Shown in pieces: positions 32,501-47,500 of a DNA stretch of 64,000 nt (the stretch's first letter is position 1; each line of letters begins with the position of its first letter). Source of the DNA: Linyphia triangularis (Eukaryota > Arthropoda > Arachnida > Araneae > Linyphiidae); assembly GCA_963978545.1 (NCBI GenBank), contig OZ021731.1:24262093-24326092 (forward strand), read 5' to 3'. The notes under the pieces were generated by a model. The model made no database searches. It worked only from the letters and a program-made list of their open reading frames with translations, and was not told the DNA's origin. A program made the position numbers and the translations under genes.

Positions 32501-35500
32501 TGCTTCTACTATATAATGAACTAATGCATCTGGAACTACCGATTCTCTTTGAGATTTTTTTTTATATACATGTAAATTTTATTGCTAGGAAATTTGAAAA
32601 TTGTAAAAGCTTTTGAAATTGTAAATACTAGTTGAAAATGAAGTCATTTAATTACTTGGAGACAAAACTTGCCACCGTGGCAGTATTGCTGCGAAGCTGA
32701 AGTATTCCAAATATCCATGGCTCAGTGTTATAAAACGGGGCTACGAAATAGAAAGTCCAGGGTTTGCTCCTTTCTCTGAAAATTAGAGTTTATTTATTTT
32801 CATTGTTACTACCAGAAACTTATAGTATGTGTTCAGTTTACGTCACTTCCTCTTTAGTTATTTCTAAGAAGTTTCTAGAATCTTCTTTGTGGATGTATAA
32901 GTGATTCCTTCACTGTAAGTGGAGAGTTTTTAGTCAGGCTCTTTTCACTTGTCCTTAGTCATTTGCTCGCCTCAATAAATTCGCTCTTAAGCTTATATTA
33001 AGCCTCTTAAACGTGACAATATTGTACCTGGAATCACATTCTGACCCAAGTTAGGAATTTCACATTCTTGCTATTAAATTATGTAACGTTATTTTCTTAA
33101 TCTGAACGTTATCCAAGCATAAAAATGAGAATGCTTTCAAGTTGCTTTTCAAGTTGTATGCTTTGCCAAAAGATTTCAAATGTTCAAATTATAGTAAAAA
33201 CGAAACATCTGCAATTATACAAATTTGTTAATTTAGAAATATGTGGCTCTATACTACGAAAACGTTTAAAAAAAAAATATGAGTGAATGTTCCTAGTAAA
33301 TATTCAACTGACGTACTAGGTAGGTAGAAATAAAGAATAATCATATAAGTAAGCAGAAAAGTAATAAATAAACCAAGAAATACCTAGTAATTTTTATATT
33401 TAATAACAATTAAGTGCCAATTATACTTTTCAAAAGTTAGTACAAGTCAGTTTTATTTAACTTATAATCTTATTTAAAGTCACTCCTCACCATAATATCC
33501 ATACTTTTAACTTTTTCAGATGAGTACAAAACGAGATATAATGGAGGTTGTCCTTCAAATTGGTGGAAATGTAACGATGGAAGATGCATACCTGAACACT
33601 GGAGGTGCAATTCAGAAGTGAATTGTATTGATAAATCTGATGAATTAAACTGTGGTAAGCAGTATGTTAAGTCGCACTAATTGCAAATTTATAAAAATTT
33701 AATGCACTGTTTCTGAGAAATGCGAATTTCACTACTTATGCCTGAAACGTCCATTAGAATATTCCATTTACATTTCTTAGCTTTTTTTGTAGCTTCAAAA
33801 TGGCATTTGAGAAGCATTTCAGCTTACTTTAAGACCGTAAGAAAATTCTGCTATTTTTAAAAATCTTTTATATTAACTTTGACCTAGTTTGTGGCGGAAA
33901 AAAATATTCGAAAGGATAATTAACCAACTTGTCACCATCCAATTGAGATAAAACTTGTCAGATAGACTCGTTTTCAATGACAATGGAATGTACCAAACTT
34001 TATGGATAAAAAATGGGGCACGGGATATAAAAGCGAAAGTTGAAAATTACATCTATCTAAGGCAAATTTAAATGCAGTGACCAGCATTATATTTAGTTGA
34101 AAGTTGTGCGATGTTCCACACCCCTAGTATTTAACTTGAAAGCCTTCTAGAGGTTTTTTTAATGTCGAAGATTTTTTTTTTTTATTTAATCGAATTTTAG
34201 TTTTTTGATCGTTATATCGTTAGAAGAAAAAAGCATATTTTGGTAAATTGGATACTTGATATATTAATTCGAAACAGATTATAACTCTTCAAATTGTATG
34301 AGGCTACAATTCTACAAGCAAGAATGTTTAGTGAAACGTACAGATGGGTAAAAAGTGTTTCATGTTTTAGATGCTGTGGGTTTCATCATAAAAACTTCTT
34401 AAAAAGCACAATTAAGTTTCAAACTTCCGATAAATAATTCCTCACATTATGGTTGTTTTATAAACTTTACATTATTATACACGATGTTTTTTTTATATAT
34501 ATCTGGAGCATCGTACAACTTTCAATTAAACTTATTACTGGTTACCGCCGTTAAATTTGCTAGGGATTGGTATAATCAACAGTTTTCGTCTTCAAATTTT
34601 AATTTAAAAAACTATAAATTTTTCAATGGCAGCTACCTTATGGGCATGCGTAAGTTTCACGAAAACACTAACGAGAAGTCTCTTAGCTATCACTAACCCG
34701 TATGCAAAAATTAAACGCTGAGGAGTCAACGGTGGGGGTGTAACGCTGGAAGTTATGTTGACCATGAACACAAAACGTTTAGAAATGCAAAAAAATAAAA
34801 AATAAAAAAAGACCATCAATACTTTTATTATCCTATGTTAACATATGGATAATTCAAAGTAAGAATTTCAAATTTATAGAGAATTATAGCAGCGTTAGAG
34901 TTCTTTGAGAGAAGGATTAATAATTATTTTTTACTCTCCATCAAAATACACGATTGTAGTTTGGGCTTGTTTGGTTTTGAGGTTCAGATAAAAATGAGTA
35001 AAATTTAATCCCTTAGAGCAAATGTAGATCTTATTTATTCTAAAATCTCATTTGATAGTGTTCATTTACGTAAGTCATCACCATGAGTGATCAATGTGAA
35101 GACTATGGTGAATTAACTGTAATTTTTTTTATTGTGTTTTACGCTTTCAGTGCTGAATGTAATCTTGAGATAGACAGTTAAGTAAAAATTCAACTTGTAA
35201 ATTGTTTTCCTACCAGGTTATGATTTCTTATCATTTGTGGAAATGGTTTTGCCTAGTGTTTTCCTTGATACAGACTTATGGGTTTTTAATGTGTAAGTTT
35301 TATACCACCGTTGCAGTATTTTTGTCGATGGTTTTTACTGCACTTGATATTAGAGTTTGAAGTTTCGCTGCTTAGGTAGATATCCCGTCGACCGTTGTCG
35401 AGGCTATAAATTCCCTTCAAATAGATTCTCTTTGACATCTAACAGTTGGTCTGAGCGCATGCCAAGTCCACCGGGAAGTTGAGGTATTCCCCGTGGAGGC

Positions 35501-38500
35501 CCCAACAGTGGTCCAAGTCGAACTGAACATCCGATGATGTCACGATCCTCGAACTTTTTGTCTCTAACAAAAGGCAAGTCAACGGTCGTCGGAATAATAC
35601 GTAAGTAGCAAAGTTTTTTTTTTTTTTTCCCCCTTTTTTTTCCCCCTTTTTTTTTTTTTTTTTTGACCGACGACGCTATTTTTTACTGTAACTCCATATT
35701 TGAAGTGACAATCTCGTGACGTTGAAAAGTTTCTGCTTCGGAAATGGAAAAAAATTATTTCGTTCTTTTAGGGATTCTAAAAGAGAGGGACAAAATTCAA
35801 CCGACTTGATGTTTGAACATATAAGAATTTATTTTCCCTAAAAGTAACTCGACTTATGTAGCTCCTTTTTCATACTACACCTATTCTTAATTGTTATTGA
35901 GAAACTGTAGTCCAACAAAAGGATTACAAGTTTGTCAAATTTAAGCTTTGCCAAAACTGGAACTTGCCTAAACCACTTTGAGTTTAACCACCTGCATTAT
36001 CTTTCTCTTTTAGTTTACCCAAATGAAATAAAAGTGATCGATAGGTCATCTGTGGAAGATGATAATCAATTCTTAGAATACAGTGTTTCGCAGAGGAATC
36101 TGGTAAAGTGGTTCTTGGGGCGCAGGAAGAATGGGACAACAACCAATAAATGGGGTCACGAGTTGCCCAGGGCAGCAGTAGCCCTATTTTTAGCTGATAA
36201 GGGCTTCTTCTCCCCAGGTAACAGGACAATGGAGGAGATGAGTTACGAACTCAGCATTCAACTTCTGTCATATTTGGCTGGGTAAGTATTTATAACAAAT
36301 CGATTATACAGGATTGAAATAGTTAATTCTCTGGCTGATGCACTCTTTTTTCCCCTCTTAAAATATTTAATTTACAAACTAATGATGAATTTACTAGTTA
36401 TGTTTTTGTTTTCTATAATATTAGTTGGTGTGGAAGTTATATAGGAAAATAATCGTTTTAACTAGATCAAATATGTATTTATAGGCAATCGACTCACGGC
36501 GAATTTGTGACACGGAGAAACAAAAGAAAATTACGTTCAAGACAAAAGTTAAATTTTCTCTGAATTTATAAGCATCAATGTTTTGAAAAACATGGGTACA
36601 TTTAAATAATTGTTAATAATACTATAAGTATCACAATTTTTGCAAAAAGATTATTTTTGTGGATTCAATAAACATAAACGTAAACCGACGCATGGAATAT
36701 ATAATTTTTGCGTGTGAAAAACATGGATATTTTTGCAATTACAATCGTTGTACATTTATTTGAACAAATTTAACATACTTTGTACTACTTATTACATTTA
36801 ACATACTTTGTACTACTTATTATATTTAACATACTTTTTACTACTTATTACTCAAAGCGGACACAATTTTGGAACATTTTAGTAGATGAATTTGTTATAT
36901 TTTCATTCAGAGAAGGTGGCACTTTGTGATGCTTAGTAAATTATGTTTTTAAAAAAAGATAAAATAAAGAATTTTTTTGGTAATACAAATTTATCATAGA
37001 ACTTTAAAATTGTCCCATATATTAATTTGTAATCCCTTTTAATGAATAGAGTTATGGTGATATTTTTTCCAAACAATGGAAAAAAGGCCCAAAATGACTA
37101 TTTTAAGCAAAACTTTCAACTATTTTTGTACTACTGCTACCATTTTTTAAGAAATTAGATAGTGTTTGATAGTAGGATGAAAAAAAAAAAAAAAAAAAAT
37201 CGTCACTTGAGCATTAACACAGTTTTGTCAAAACGGTAATTTTTCACAAGGAATGTCTATTAAAAAATAATCTTTCTTCAGAATGCTCTAGCAACAACAG
37301 CAAAAAATAAAGACTACACACTTGACGAATTGTGCAATTTAAAAACGTATAATATCCTGTACTAGGGGGTTCCGTCCCCTGTTCGCTAACGCTCGCCAAC
37401 CCCCTGGATTGTTATGCCATCCCCTTGGTTCGCTTTGCTCTCCCCAAAGTAAGGCAATTAAAATATGCTTTTTCAGATGCGTAATCAAAAAAATCCTTGC
37501 AAAGTGATATTGTGCTATGAAACTGAAAACGTTTTATTATTTATGAAGAGATACAATACTACTCACGTCATTATCCTACTACTTATTTCGCGACGCTTTA
37601 AGCAGGGGCAGTATTCTTTATTTTAATGATTTTTAATTCGTAATAGCTGAATTTACACTGAATAGAAATGAATATACGTTCAGATTTACTGGACGTGCCT
37701 CTTGGTGACTTTTTCAAAGTTTACGATTTTTCGCTGAATGCAACCCAGCGACTTGTTTTTCCAGCAACCCCGTGACCGTTTAGATTTAGTAATATGGCGT
37801 TAGGCGTTATGACGCCATTTTGGATTGGGCGACACAGCCATTTGACTTCATTTTCAATTTGGTGACTTTTTAAAAAGTCGCTAAGAGGCACCATACGGTA
37901 AATCATAACCTGAATTAATATATTGTTATAAAAAGTTAAATGCCAGTTTATTCGGTGGGTTCGAGTCCCGTGTTAGGCATGGGTGTTTGTAAATGTATGT
38001 TGGCTTGTCTAATGACGAATGTTTCGGCGCATTATAGCCTTCGTGTTTGCTGACGACGCCAGATAATCTGAAACCAACCAACCAACCAACCAACCAACCA
38101 ACCAACCAACCAACCAACCAACCAACCAACCAACCAACCAACCAACCAACCAACCAACCAACCAACCAACCAGTTTATTCGGAATGCTGAAGTTCTTATT
38201 CAATCTACTGTGTATTTTCACCATAGAAACCTTAATATTTTTAAGGAAAATTCCGTGCTCAGTTTTTGTAGGCATACATCCGGAAAACGTTCACATAAAA
38301 TATGTTACGTTTATTTTCTGAAAGTAAACAAATCTGGCTTGTTTTACGCAATCATACGCAAGAAAGTTTTGTAGTCGAAATTCTATTATCTACAGCACCC
38401 GGAACGGTTAGAATGTGTTTTACGGTTCCCACTTTTTTTGGGCGATTTTGGGTAGCCCGGCACCAATGTGGTTCCATTCTAACTTGGAATCCATTTTTGA

Positions 38501-41500
38501 AAACCTGTAGTTTGATGTCGATTCAACTTAGAGGCAATATTGTAAAAAAAAAAAAAAAAAAAAAAAAGTGGGTACCGTAAAACACTTCATCCTAACCTCC
38601 GGAACATGCTCCAGTAGATATGTCTGGTTTATCCAGAATTCTAATCCAAAAGAAATAGATAATCCAAAATTAGATAGAAATAGATAATCCAAAATTAGAT
38701 AGAAATAGATAATCCAAAATTAGATAGAAATAGATAATCCAAAATTAGATAGAAATAGATAATCCAAAAGTGTAGAAATAGGTAATGCAAAATTAAAAGA
38801 AAGATCTTGGATCTATTTATTCTTGCATCATCTTAAATATTAAATCAATACGTTTTAAATAGGCAATAATTCGTATCAGTATAATAAGAAAAACAAAAGA
38901 CGGTGAACTCAAGTTGCTTGGCAGTTGCCAGATGTATTAGCCAAATTTCAAAAGATATTTTGGGATTGGTGTTTTAAGAAGTTGCACAGCACTTTGTGAT
39001 TGAATTTTAATAGAATTTTTTTTTTTTAAATTAAAATTCAAAATATATTTTATTTAAAAAAAAAAAAAAAAAAATTCAAGTTTCACACCGACGCATTTAA
39101 GTACTTGAACTTGGAGCATAGTTTCATAACTTTTTCTACCTAGAATGTAATATTATTGAACTTTTGCATTTCTACTAATTATAATGATTACATGAAATAC
39201 AATTTTTATTGTTTTTCTTGAATTTGTTCCTTTAATAAACACCTATTTAATATACTCTGTTTTTACAAAATTTAATGCCAATGAAATGAGTAAACTTTCA
39301 ATATCAAAAAGTTAAATTAAATTATGCCACAATTTTTTTTTATTAAATTTTTATGATACTTTGGACATCTAACTTTAGGAGCAATTCATTGCTTTCACAT
39401 ACTTTCGAGATTTTTTTTAGTTATGATGGTCTCAGTTTCCAAAGAATAGCCAAAATGTGTTTTTAATGGGTAACCAGACATTTTCTTGTGGGTTTGTGTA
39501 GTAAAAGAACTTTAAGCACGAATTTAAGATTATTCATTATTTATATTTCAGTTGGAATTACTTTTCCTCATAGAGTGGCCATTGAAATTCAAACTTGAAA
39601 ATAAGGGTCCGTTCAATTTAAAGTTGTTTGCAGTTTAAATACAAAGCGTAAAAACTAAGCTTTATTAGTATAGAAACCTTTGACTATAAATTATTAACCT
39701 ATATTTTGTTAAAAAATAATATATTGATTTTATGTGGGTCATAGGTTCTTCAAAATTCTTATCTTTCATCATCTGAATTTACATTTGTTGATTTTTAGCC
39801 TAAATAATTAACTTTCTATTCAACTACCATCCCGATCATCTTATGACAAATGTTCAAGTTTTATGCGCAGTTTAAAAATAGTTATTGTTAAGTACTATTA
39901 AGAGTTTGGAACTATCTTTGAACTATTTAAACATTGAAATGTTCATTGAACTAAAATACTTACTACACTAAAATCCTATATTATCGATGAATCAAATTAT
40001 ATTTTTATGATAAACGCTCTTGATCTAATTTTATATTTACAAATCAAATTTGGAATCTCTTACTATTTCTGTTAATATATTAAAGTTGGTGAATTATTTT
40101 ACAGAACCTAAATACACATAAATTTGTTTCCAAATCAAGTATAAAGTTTTCTAGGAAATTGGGAAAACCATAAGAAAATTAATTTTGGCACATAAAAACT
40201 AGAACTTACAGAAATGTCATGTACTTTTGTATAACATCTACCTAGATGAAATCTATAACTTAATTAATATTTGTTATTTTCCTTTATGGAATGAACTAAA
40301 AATAATGCTAATGCAAATTTCTTTGTACAATTTTTAGAATATTTATTTTAATATTAGTGTTCAAATTGTCTAAATATTTGATTTTACCCTTTCCATCTCT
40401 GCTTAAAAATATCCATTAATTGCTTTAGAGACGGAAAAATTAACAAAAAAGACTTGGCCACCTATGTCCATGCCCTGATAGTCACCTGTATTGACCCTCG
40501 GAACTTCCACGGACGAGACCTGGTCTCAGAACTACGCTCGAAAGTGGAGGCCAGAGGTAACACCACAAACCCCTTCGAGATTCTCGTCCTCTGCAATGCT
40601 GGTGACAAAATGTCAAAGAAAGACTTGGAAAGAGTTTTATCAGCATACAACAACCGGAACCGTCCCTTCTGGATAGGTGAGTGAAGATCATCGGTAGATA
40701 ATTTGAAAATCGATAGCCTTATACACTATCTACCAATAAGTATTTAGACACCCATGTAAATAAGGATATCTGAAGTCCTTATCTACGTCACCCTTGATCC
40801 CAATTCATGGTAGGCTCAACGCCGACTCCTACTCCACTATTTCAGACAACAATGTGCTTCCTACGCTGTGGCAATTTTACGGGTTATATCATTATTACTT
40901 CCAGGATGACAACGCCACATGTCATGTTACAAGGTCCACCATGAATTGGTATGATGACAACGGGGTGAACCGACTGGACTGACCTGCCCAGAGTCCAGAC
41001 TTGAATCCTATAGAACACCTCTGGGACGAGTTGGATCGCCGAATTAAGGGGTGCAGCAACCGTCCATAATCAATGAAAGAACTTGCATGTCTTCTCCAAC
41101 CCAAAAGGAGGAAAATACTAGTGTCCATCATACAAACACTTGTGGAAAGCATGCCCCCCATGGTTAAGGCTGTAATTGCCTCAGGTGGAAGCTCTACCTC
41201 TTATTGAATATGGATAAATTGTGCTTATCTCTTTTATCACAGGTGTCCAATTACTAATTGGTAGATAGTGTATATATTTGCCATAAATTAATACCGATGT
41301 TAGTGTTAGGAATAAAAGTATATATATCGAAGTGAAGTGATGAAAATGGAGATTTGATTAAATCCCTAAGGTAGATGATCAATTCACAGATGATGTTAAA
41401 ATTACTAATCTGGAGCGATTTCTCTAAGGAAAGCAAGTGATTTTTATCAAATCCCTTAACTGTTTTAGTTCAAAGATGAAATAAGATGAAAAACACCTGA

Positions 41501-44500
41501 AAAAATCAGCTGAAAAAATGAAAGAAGTTTTTTTGAAGAAATTTAAAGACCTGTTAGTGGATTCCAAAGTTTTGGTTAATATACCTATGGTAGATAGAGG
41601 CCCATTAGATGGAAATATCATTGTGGGGATCGTATTAGATGTAAAAAATAATTTATACCAAATTGGAGCCTCAGTTGGAATTATAAAAGATTAGGTATCT
41701 GGAAACGCTCTTTAAATAGCTTCTACAACATTTACCTAAACAGTTCCACAAATTAACCAAAGTCTGAGTGAGATTGTAGGAAAATTATCCTTACTTGGAA
41801 TTATCCTTATTGGTCAAGGATATAAAAAGTGTTCCTCTGAACAATCCAAGATACAATGTAAAACAAAAAGATGTGCTTTTTAAAAAAAGTAACGTACTTT
41901 GTAACACTAGATATCGTATATTAACAACGCGTATAAATTTTTAAAACTAGCTGAATACCAGTGCTTCGCTACGAAATTTTAACATGTGCAATATTTTAGC
42001 TAGCTGTGAGGCCTCGCGCTACACAAATCTGTCATTCGAATATTGGTCTCAGTTTTTGGTGCTGCTTCGCTCGCAGGAAGGTTCATCGCAACGCAAAATC
42101 GAGCTCGCTTCGTTCGCTGAAAAGTTCATTTACACTTAAACATATGCTTACTTCACTCGTTGAAAGGTTCATTGCTATGCAAGCAGAGGCTCGCTGAAAG
42201 GTTCATTGCTGCGTAAGCATAAGCTCGCTTCACTCACTAAAATTTACTTCCTACTTAAAGCCTTAATAGTAGAAACCACTCCCTTGTCGAGAAAAAAAAA
42301 TCTCCATTAATGCAATACCCCTTTAAGATTATTTTAACACGTGTTTGTGGAAAGCAAAATTAGAGGCCAAAACTACTTATGTTGAAACTTACAGAGCTCT
42401 AGGTGTAATAGAAGTAGCTTTTTGTGAAAAAATTAATTAAAAAAACAAAATAAAATTTTAACATTCGTTTTGTCCGTTCAATTAGAAGGGCAAAACTACT
42501 TGCGTTGAAAATTTCAGAACAGTAGCCCAATTACAAATCGTTTTGTAGAATATTTGTTAATTAATTAAAAAAAAAATTCTGGCTTTCAAAAATCTAATTA
42601 GAAGGCCACAACTGTACTTATGTTGAAAATTTCAAAGCTGTAGCCCTATTTGAAATCGTTTTGTAACTTATATATTAATTAATTAAAAAAAAATTAATAA
42701 CGAACTAAACAAAAATTTAAAACACTGTTTTTCAAAAGTCCAATTAGAAGGCCAAAATTACTTACGTTGAAAATTTCAGAGCTGTTGCCGTATTAGTAGT
42801 CGTTTTGTAAAGTGTTTATTTATTAATTAAAAAAATTAATTAAAAAAGAAGAAAATAAAAAAAAATTAAAATTATGTTTTTCAAAAGTCTAATTAACAGG
42901 CCAAAATTACTTATGTTGAAAATTCAGAACAGTAGCCCTATTAGAAATCGTTTTATAACATATTTATATATTAATTTAAAAAAAAAATTAAAAAAAAAAA
43001 AAAAAAAAACTAAATAAAAATTTAAAATTATGTTTATCAAAAGTTCAATCAGAAGGCCAAAACTACTAACTACTTATTTTGAATATATCAATGCTTTAGC
43101 TTTATAAGTCTTTTTGTAAAAAACATTTGTTAATTAGGAAAATTACTTAAAAAAAACTTATCAAAATTTTAAAATCCTGATTTTCAAAACTACAATTAGA
43201 AGGCTAAAAATACTTACGTGGAAAATTTCGGAGCTGTATCTCTGTTTGAAGTCGCTTTGTTAATAAAAATTAATTAAAAAAGAACTAATTAAAATGCAAA
43301 CATTCTGTTTGTGATGAATACAATTAGAAAGCCAAAACTAGTTATGCTGAAAATTTCAGAGCTCTACTCCAATTTTAAGTAGGTTTCTATAGATCCACAG
43401 ACAGACAGCTTGTTTTATTATTATAGATAAATAAACATTATTATTAATTACATTACATTTACTAAATATTTGTAAAATTTCACCAAAAATATCCTTTTGT
43501 TTTTAAAAACATCAACTTATGTACCTCTATTTTTTGTTAGTTAGTTTCGAATAAATCATTTGTATTTCAGTGACTATTGTTGTATTACCTACTCTACATT
43601 TAATAAAGTATGGTTTACTAAATAAAATTTTTAACATCTAAACAATTATTTCATCTTTTCACTAAAACAGTTAAGGAATTTGATCAAATCACTTTCTTTA
43701 GGGAAATCACTTTGCCGAGTTGTAATTTTAACATCTTCCGTGAATTGATCATCTACCTTAGGGATTTGATAAAATCTCTGTTTTTTATCGTCTCCCTGCG
43801 ACATATACATTCAAAAGTATCAATCTTTTTAATATCGATAATTCACCAATATTTGAGGGCAGGATGACGTGGTTTACAAAATTGTTCAGCAAAAATCGTT
43901 ATTTCCCAACAGAGAAAAAAGGTTACTTTTTCCATCAGATGGCGCTGTTGGTTTCTGTGAACCGCTGCCCTTATTGAAGTTAAGTAAAAGTGTAATCTAG
44001 GAAATGAAAGAATCGATTAAAATAAAATAACTTAAGCACAAGTTGAACTCGTCACTTTATAAATAGTACTCCTTTTTACGGTTAACAAATGCAAGAATTG
44101 TAGAACTTGGCCTTTTGTTTTTTCCAAGTGACATTTTTGTTGGGATATTGGTACTTTTGTAAAAGGTTAACAATTTCCGTGATTCCGGACACAGATCGAA
44201 GTGTGCTTTTCCAATAAACTTAAAAGTTAGGAAGTTGCAAATTTTCCAAGCACTGGATCATTAGTTTGACCTGTAAACATGTACAATATACATATACACC
44301 CAAACCCTTTGGCTCATAACCATTTGGTAGATTATCGTTAGTTAGATTAATAGAATATAATTTTATGTTACAAAAGTATTATGATCTTTGCATGAAATTT
44401 TTTTACGATTATCAATATAACTTGTTAAATATGATTTGTAATGATTTCAGAGTAATTTTTTTTGTTTTATTTTCGAAAACACTTATTATTTCCTAGCATT

Positions 44501-47500
44501 CCTATAAAAATTAGAGGTCGGAAATATCGATCAAACTAAATATCGATACTATATCGTTGCATAGAAAAACAATATCGATAAAATATCGATATATTGATAC
44601 ATGATTTTTTTAATTTGATTTTCAATTTTGCCAGAAACTAAGTTTTTCGGAGCAAATTTCTACTTTTCATGATTACTTTTTTGTAAGGTGACTACTTTTT
44701 CAACTGAAATGGATCCATTACAAAAAAAAAAATTAAAAAAAAATAAATTATATTTTCGCTTAAATAGTGCAGTCATTTTAAGAAAAATTTAGATAATTTT
44801 CAATAGCTTTTAAGTGTATGGAAAATATTGAATATTAGTGCCATTTTAACTATCTCTCAGCCAAGTTCAAACTTTAGTTTTGAAGTTTTTGAAAAGGGAA
44901 TAAAGAAAATCGAAAAAACACATGGAATTACAAAACGATCATCAAAAAACTAAAAATGCTTGAAAATATCGATACATCGGTGACAGTTATCGACATTTAA
45001 AATATCGATATTTTTTTAGAAATATCGATAAAAATATCGTCGTATCGATATATCGCCGACCTCTAATAAAAATACGATCTTCCTACTCTCAAAATATTCA
45101 AGAATTATTTGTTTCTCCAAAGGTGTGTTTTATGTTAATACTTTCGTTTCACTTTATACAATATCATTAAAATTTTGATTTGTTACCTGATTTCAGAGTT
45201 CAATCGCGCGTTCAATTTCGCGATTATGTGAGTAATGCATAGATGCCTGCAGATGAGATTAAGACAGGGTCTTAGAGTAGCTTGTATTTATTAGTAAATA
45301 TTCTGCCCAGACAGTTGATATTGTATTAATAATACAGACTGTAGGTATATTTTTACTGCAGCTAGGCCGTAGATTCAGGCTGTATATAGACGAATTATTT
45401 TCAAGGGGGATTGCGAAGGGGGATTGCGTTTCAGGTGGAACGAAAAAATCAACTTTTGATTTTTAATTTGTAATAGTGCGGAAAAGTTGCTTTTTGATGT
45501 AGAAAAGATAAATTAAAAATATGAAAAATATTGGAGTACGTCTTGAGGTGCCGCAAAGCCGTTAAAGTTTCAAAAAATTGAAATTTTTGCTATATTTTAA
45601 ATTTTTTTGACGATATAATCAACTTTTGATTTTAATTTGTAATAGCACGGAAAAGTTGCTTTATGGTGTAGATAAGATAAATTTAAAATATGAAAAATAT
45701 TAGAATACGTCTTGAGGTGCCGCAAGTACGTTAAAGTTTCATAAAAACACACTTTTTTGAACTTTTTCAAAGATTTTTGCGTGTCTCGATTATGAAATAA
45801 AAAGCTTCATTTATGCGTTATAAAATAAATCTAAAGATAAAAACAGTTTTAGTATTACATTGGCATCCAGGAGTCTTAGTCATCGCCGGAGCGGGTGTTG
45901 TGTGTGGGTGGGTAGGGGGGGGGGAGGCAAAGATTTGTCTGCGTGCGGTGACAAGCTCAGATCAGGTGTCAGGTCAGTAGCTGTGCCGAGTTCAGTTGAG
46001 TTGGCGCCTCCGCTCCGTCTAATGTGTTACAGATTATTTTGTACACAGTTATATTGTTACAGTAATATTTTGTTAGTATGTGTTCTATTCTATTGCTGTG
46101 AGTAAAAATGGCTCAGTCTAAATTAGTGAAGACAAGACAAATGTCGGAATGTCCTATTTTTGGGAAATGTAGTGATTTGCTTAATGTTGAACTGCCAACT
46201 TACGAATCTGTTATGAAGTGCTACTGTTATATCAGACAAAACCTCAAAAATGCTTCAGAGAAGGATTCTACTGTAAGTGAAATATGTGACAATTTAGTTC
46301 CCAAAATAGAGCAAATATGGTCAAGAGCTTCTATTCCCGTTGTTTCTAGCCAAAGAATTTTACTAATGAAAAAAGCAGAAAAGGGTCAGAAAAGTTTGAC
46401 TGCAACCTCTCGAAATGTAGAGGCGAGGCCGAACGTTTTTTTCATATTGCTGCCTGTAAGTGTGTAACCTTTAATACTTGTACTTGTATAAAAGGAAGAA
46501 AAGTACCAGTTATAGAACAAAAGTTTCTAAACGATCAACGTTCTGACAGGAAAATGGTGATAGGTAATGTTGATATAGCTACCACAAGCGCTTTGAGGAA
46601 GAAAGAAGCAAGATAAATTAAAGAACTACAGAGAATAATCAAGTTTAATAAAGTACGGGGAAAAAATACTAGTGTATCAGAAACGGTTACTGGCGACAAT
46701 GACAGGGCTGAAGAACAGCAGTGTTCGATACCAGAAGATGCAAACCAACCAGATACTTCAAATATACAAGAAGAGATATATCTACCAGGCCCTTCAGAAC
46801 TGAAAGAAGAGAAAATCACTCAAATGTGCATTAAATTTCCATCTGTAGCTTTTATTGCTGACCGTATCGGAATATCAGATAGAGCTGCTGCAGCTATAGC
46901 TAGTGCTGCTTTACAGGACTTTGGTGTAATAACAGAAGAAGACTAAACCAACGTTATAGACAGGATGAAAATTAAACGAGCAAGATCAACCAATCGAAGA
47001 GATCTCATTAATGACAGTCGTTATAATCATATAACTGAAAATAGAGGATTGTTTTTTGATGGAAGAAAAGACAAAACAATTGTTCAAGAAAAGAAAGGAA
47101 GTAAGTTATACAAAAAAGTGATTTCAGAAGAGCACGTTTCACTAATAGAGGAACCAAGCTCAAAGTTTTTAGGCCACGTAACACCTAAATCTAGCACTGG
47201 AAAAGACATAGCAGACGGTATACAGGAGTTTCTTGAAGATAGAGAACACAACAAACAACTTTTAAACTTTACTGCTATTGGATGTGATGGAAATGTTGTA
47301 AACACTGGACATAATAATGGTGTGATTTCTTTGATGGAAAAGGAAATAGGAAGACCGTTACAATGGTTAATTTGTTTGTTCCATGGTAATGAGCTACCAT
47401 TTCGAAATCTTTTTTGTCATTTAGATGGTAAAACAAAGGGACCCAATTAGCTTAAAGGTGAAATAGGTTAGCAGCTAGACAACTGTACTAATCTTACTGT

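Noticed and set aside
34484..34696. Open frame of 70 codons in intron 3
   Set aside because: No recognisable domain, no phase-compatible splice pair needed between 33654 and 36014, and AT-rich composition like the surrounding intron.
37926..38275. Minus-strand frames made of repeated GWLV
   Set aside because: Direct translation of the (CCAA)n tail of a SINE; not a protein.
36768..38769. Short regular repeats that could suggest a CRISPR array
   Set aside because: Units are contiguous tandem repeats without unique spacers, in a eukaryotic intron.
40462..40691. Minus- and plus-strand frames overlapping 40429-40676
   Set aside because: Shadows of the real exon in other frames; the exon's own frame has family motifs and matching splice phases.
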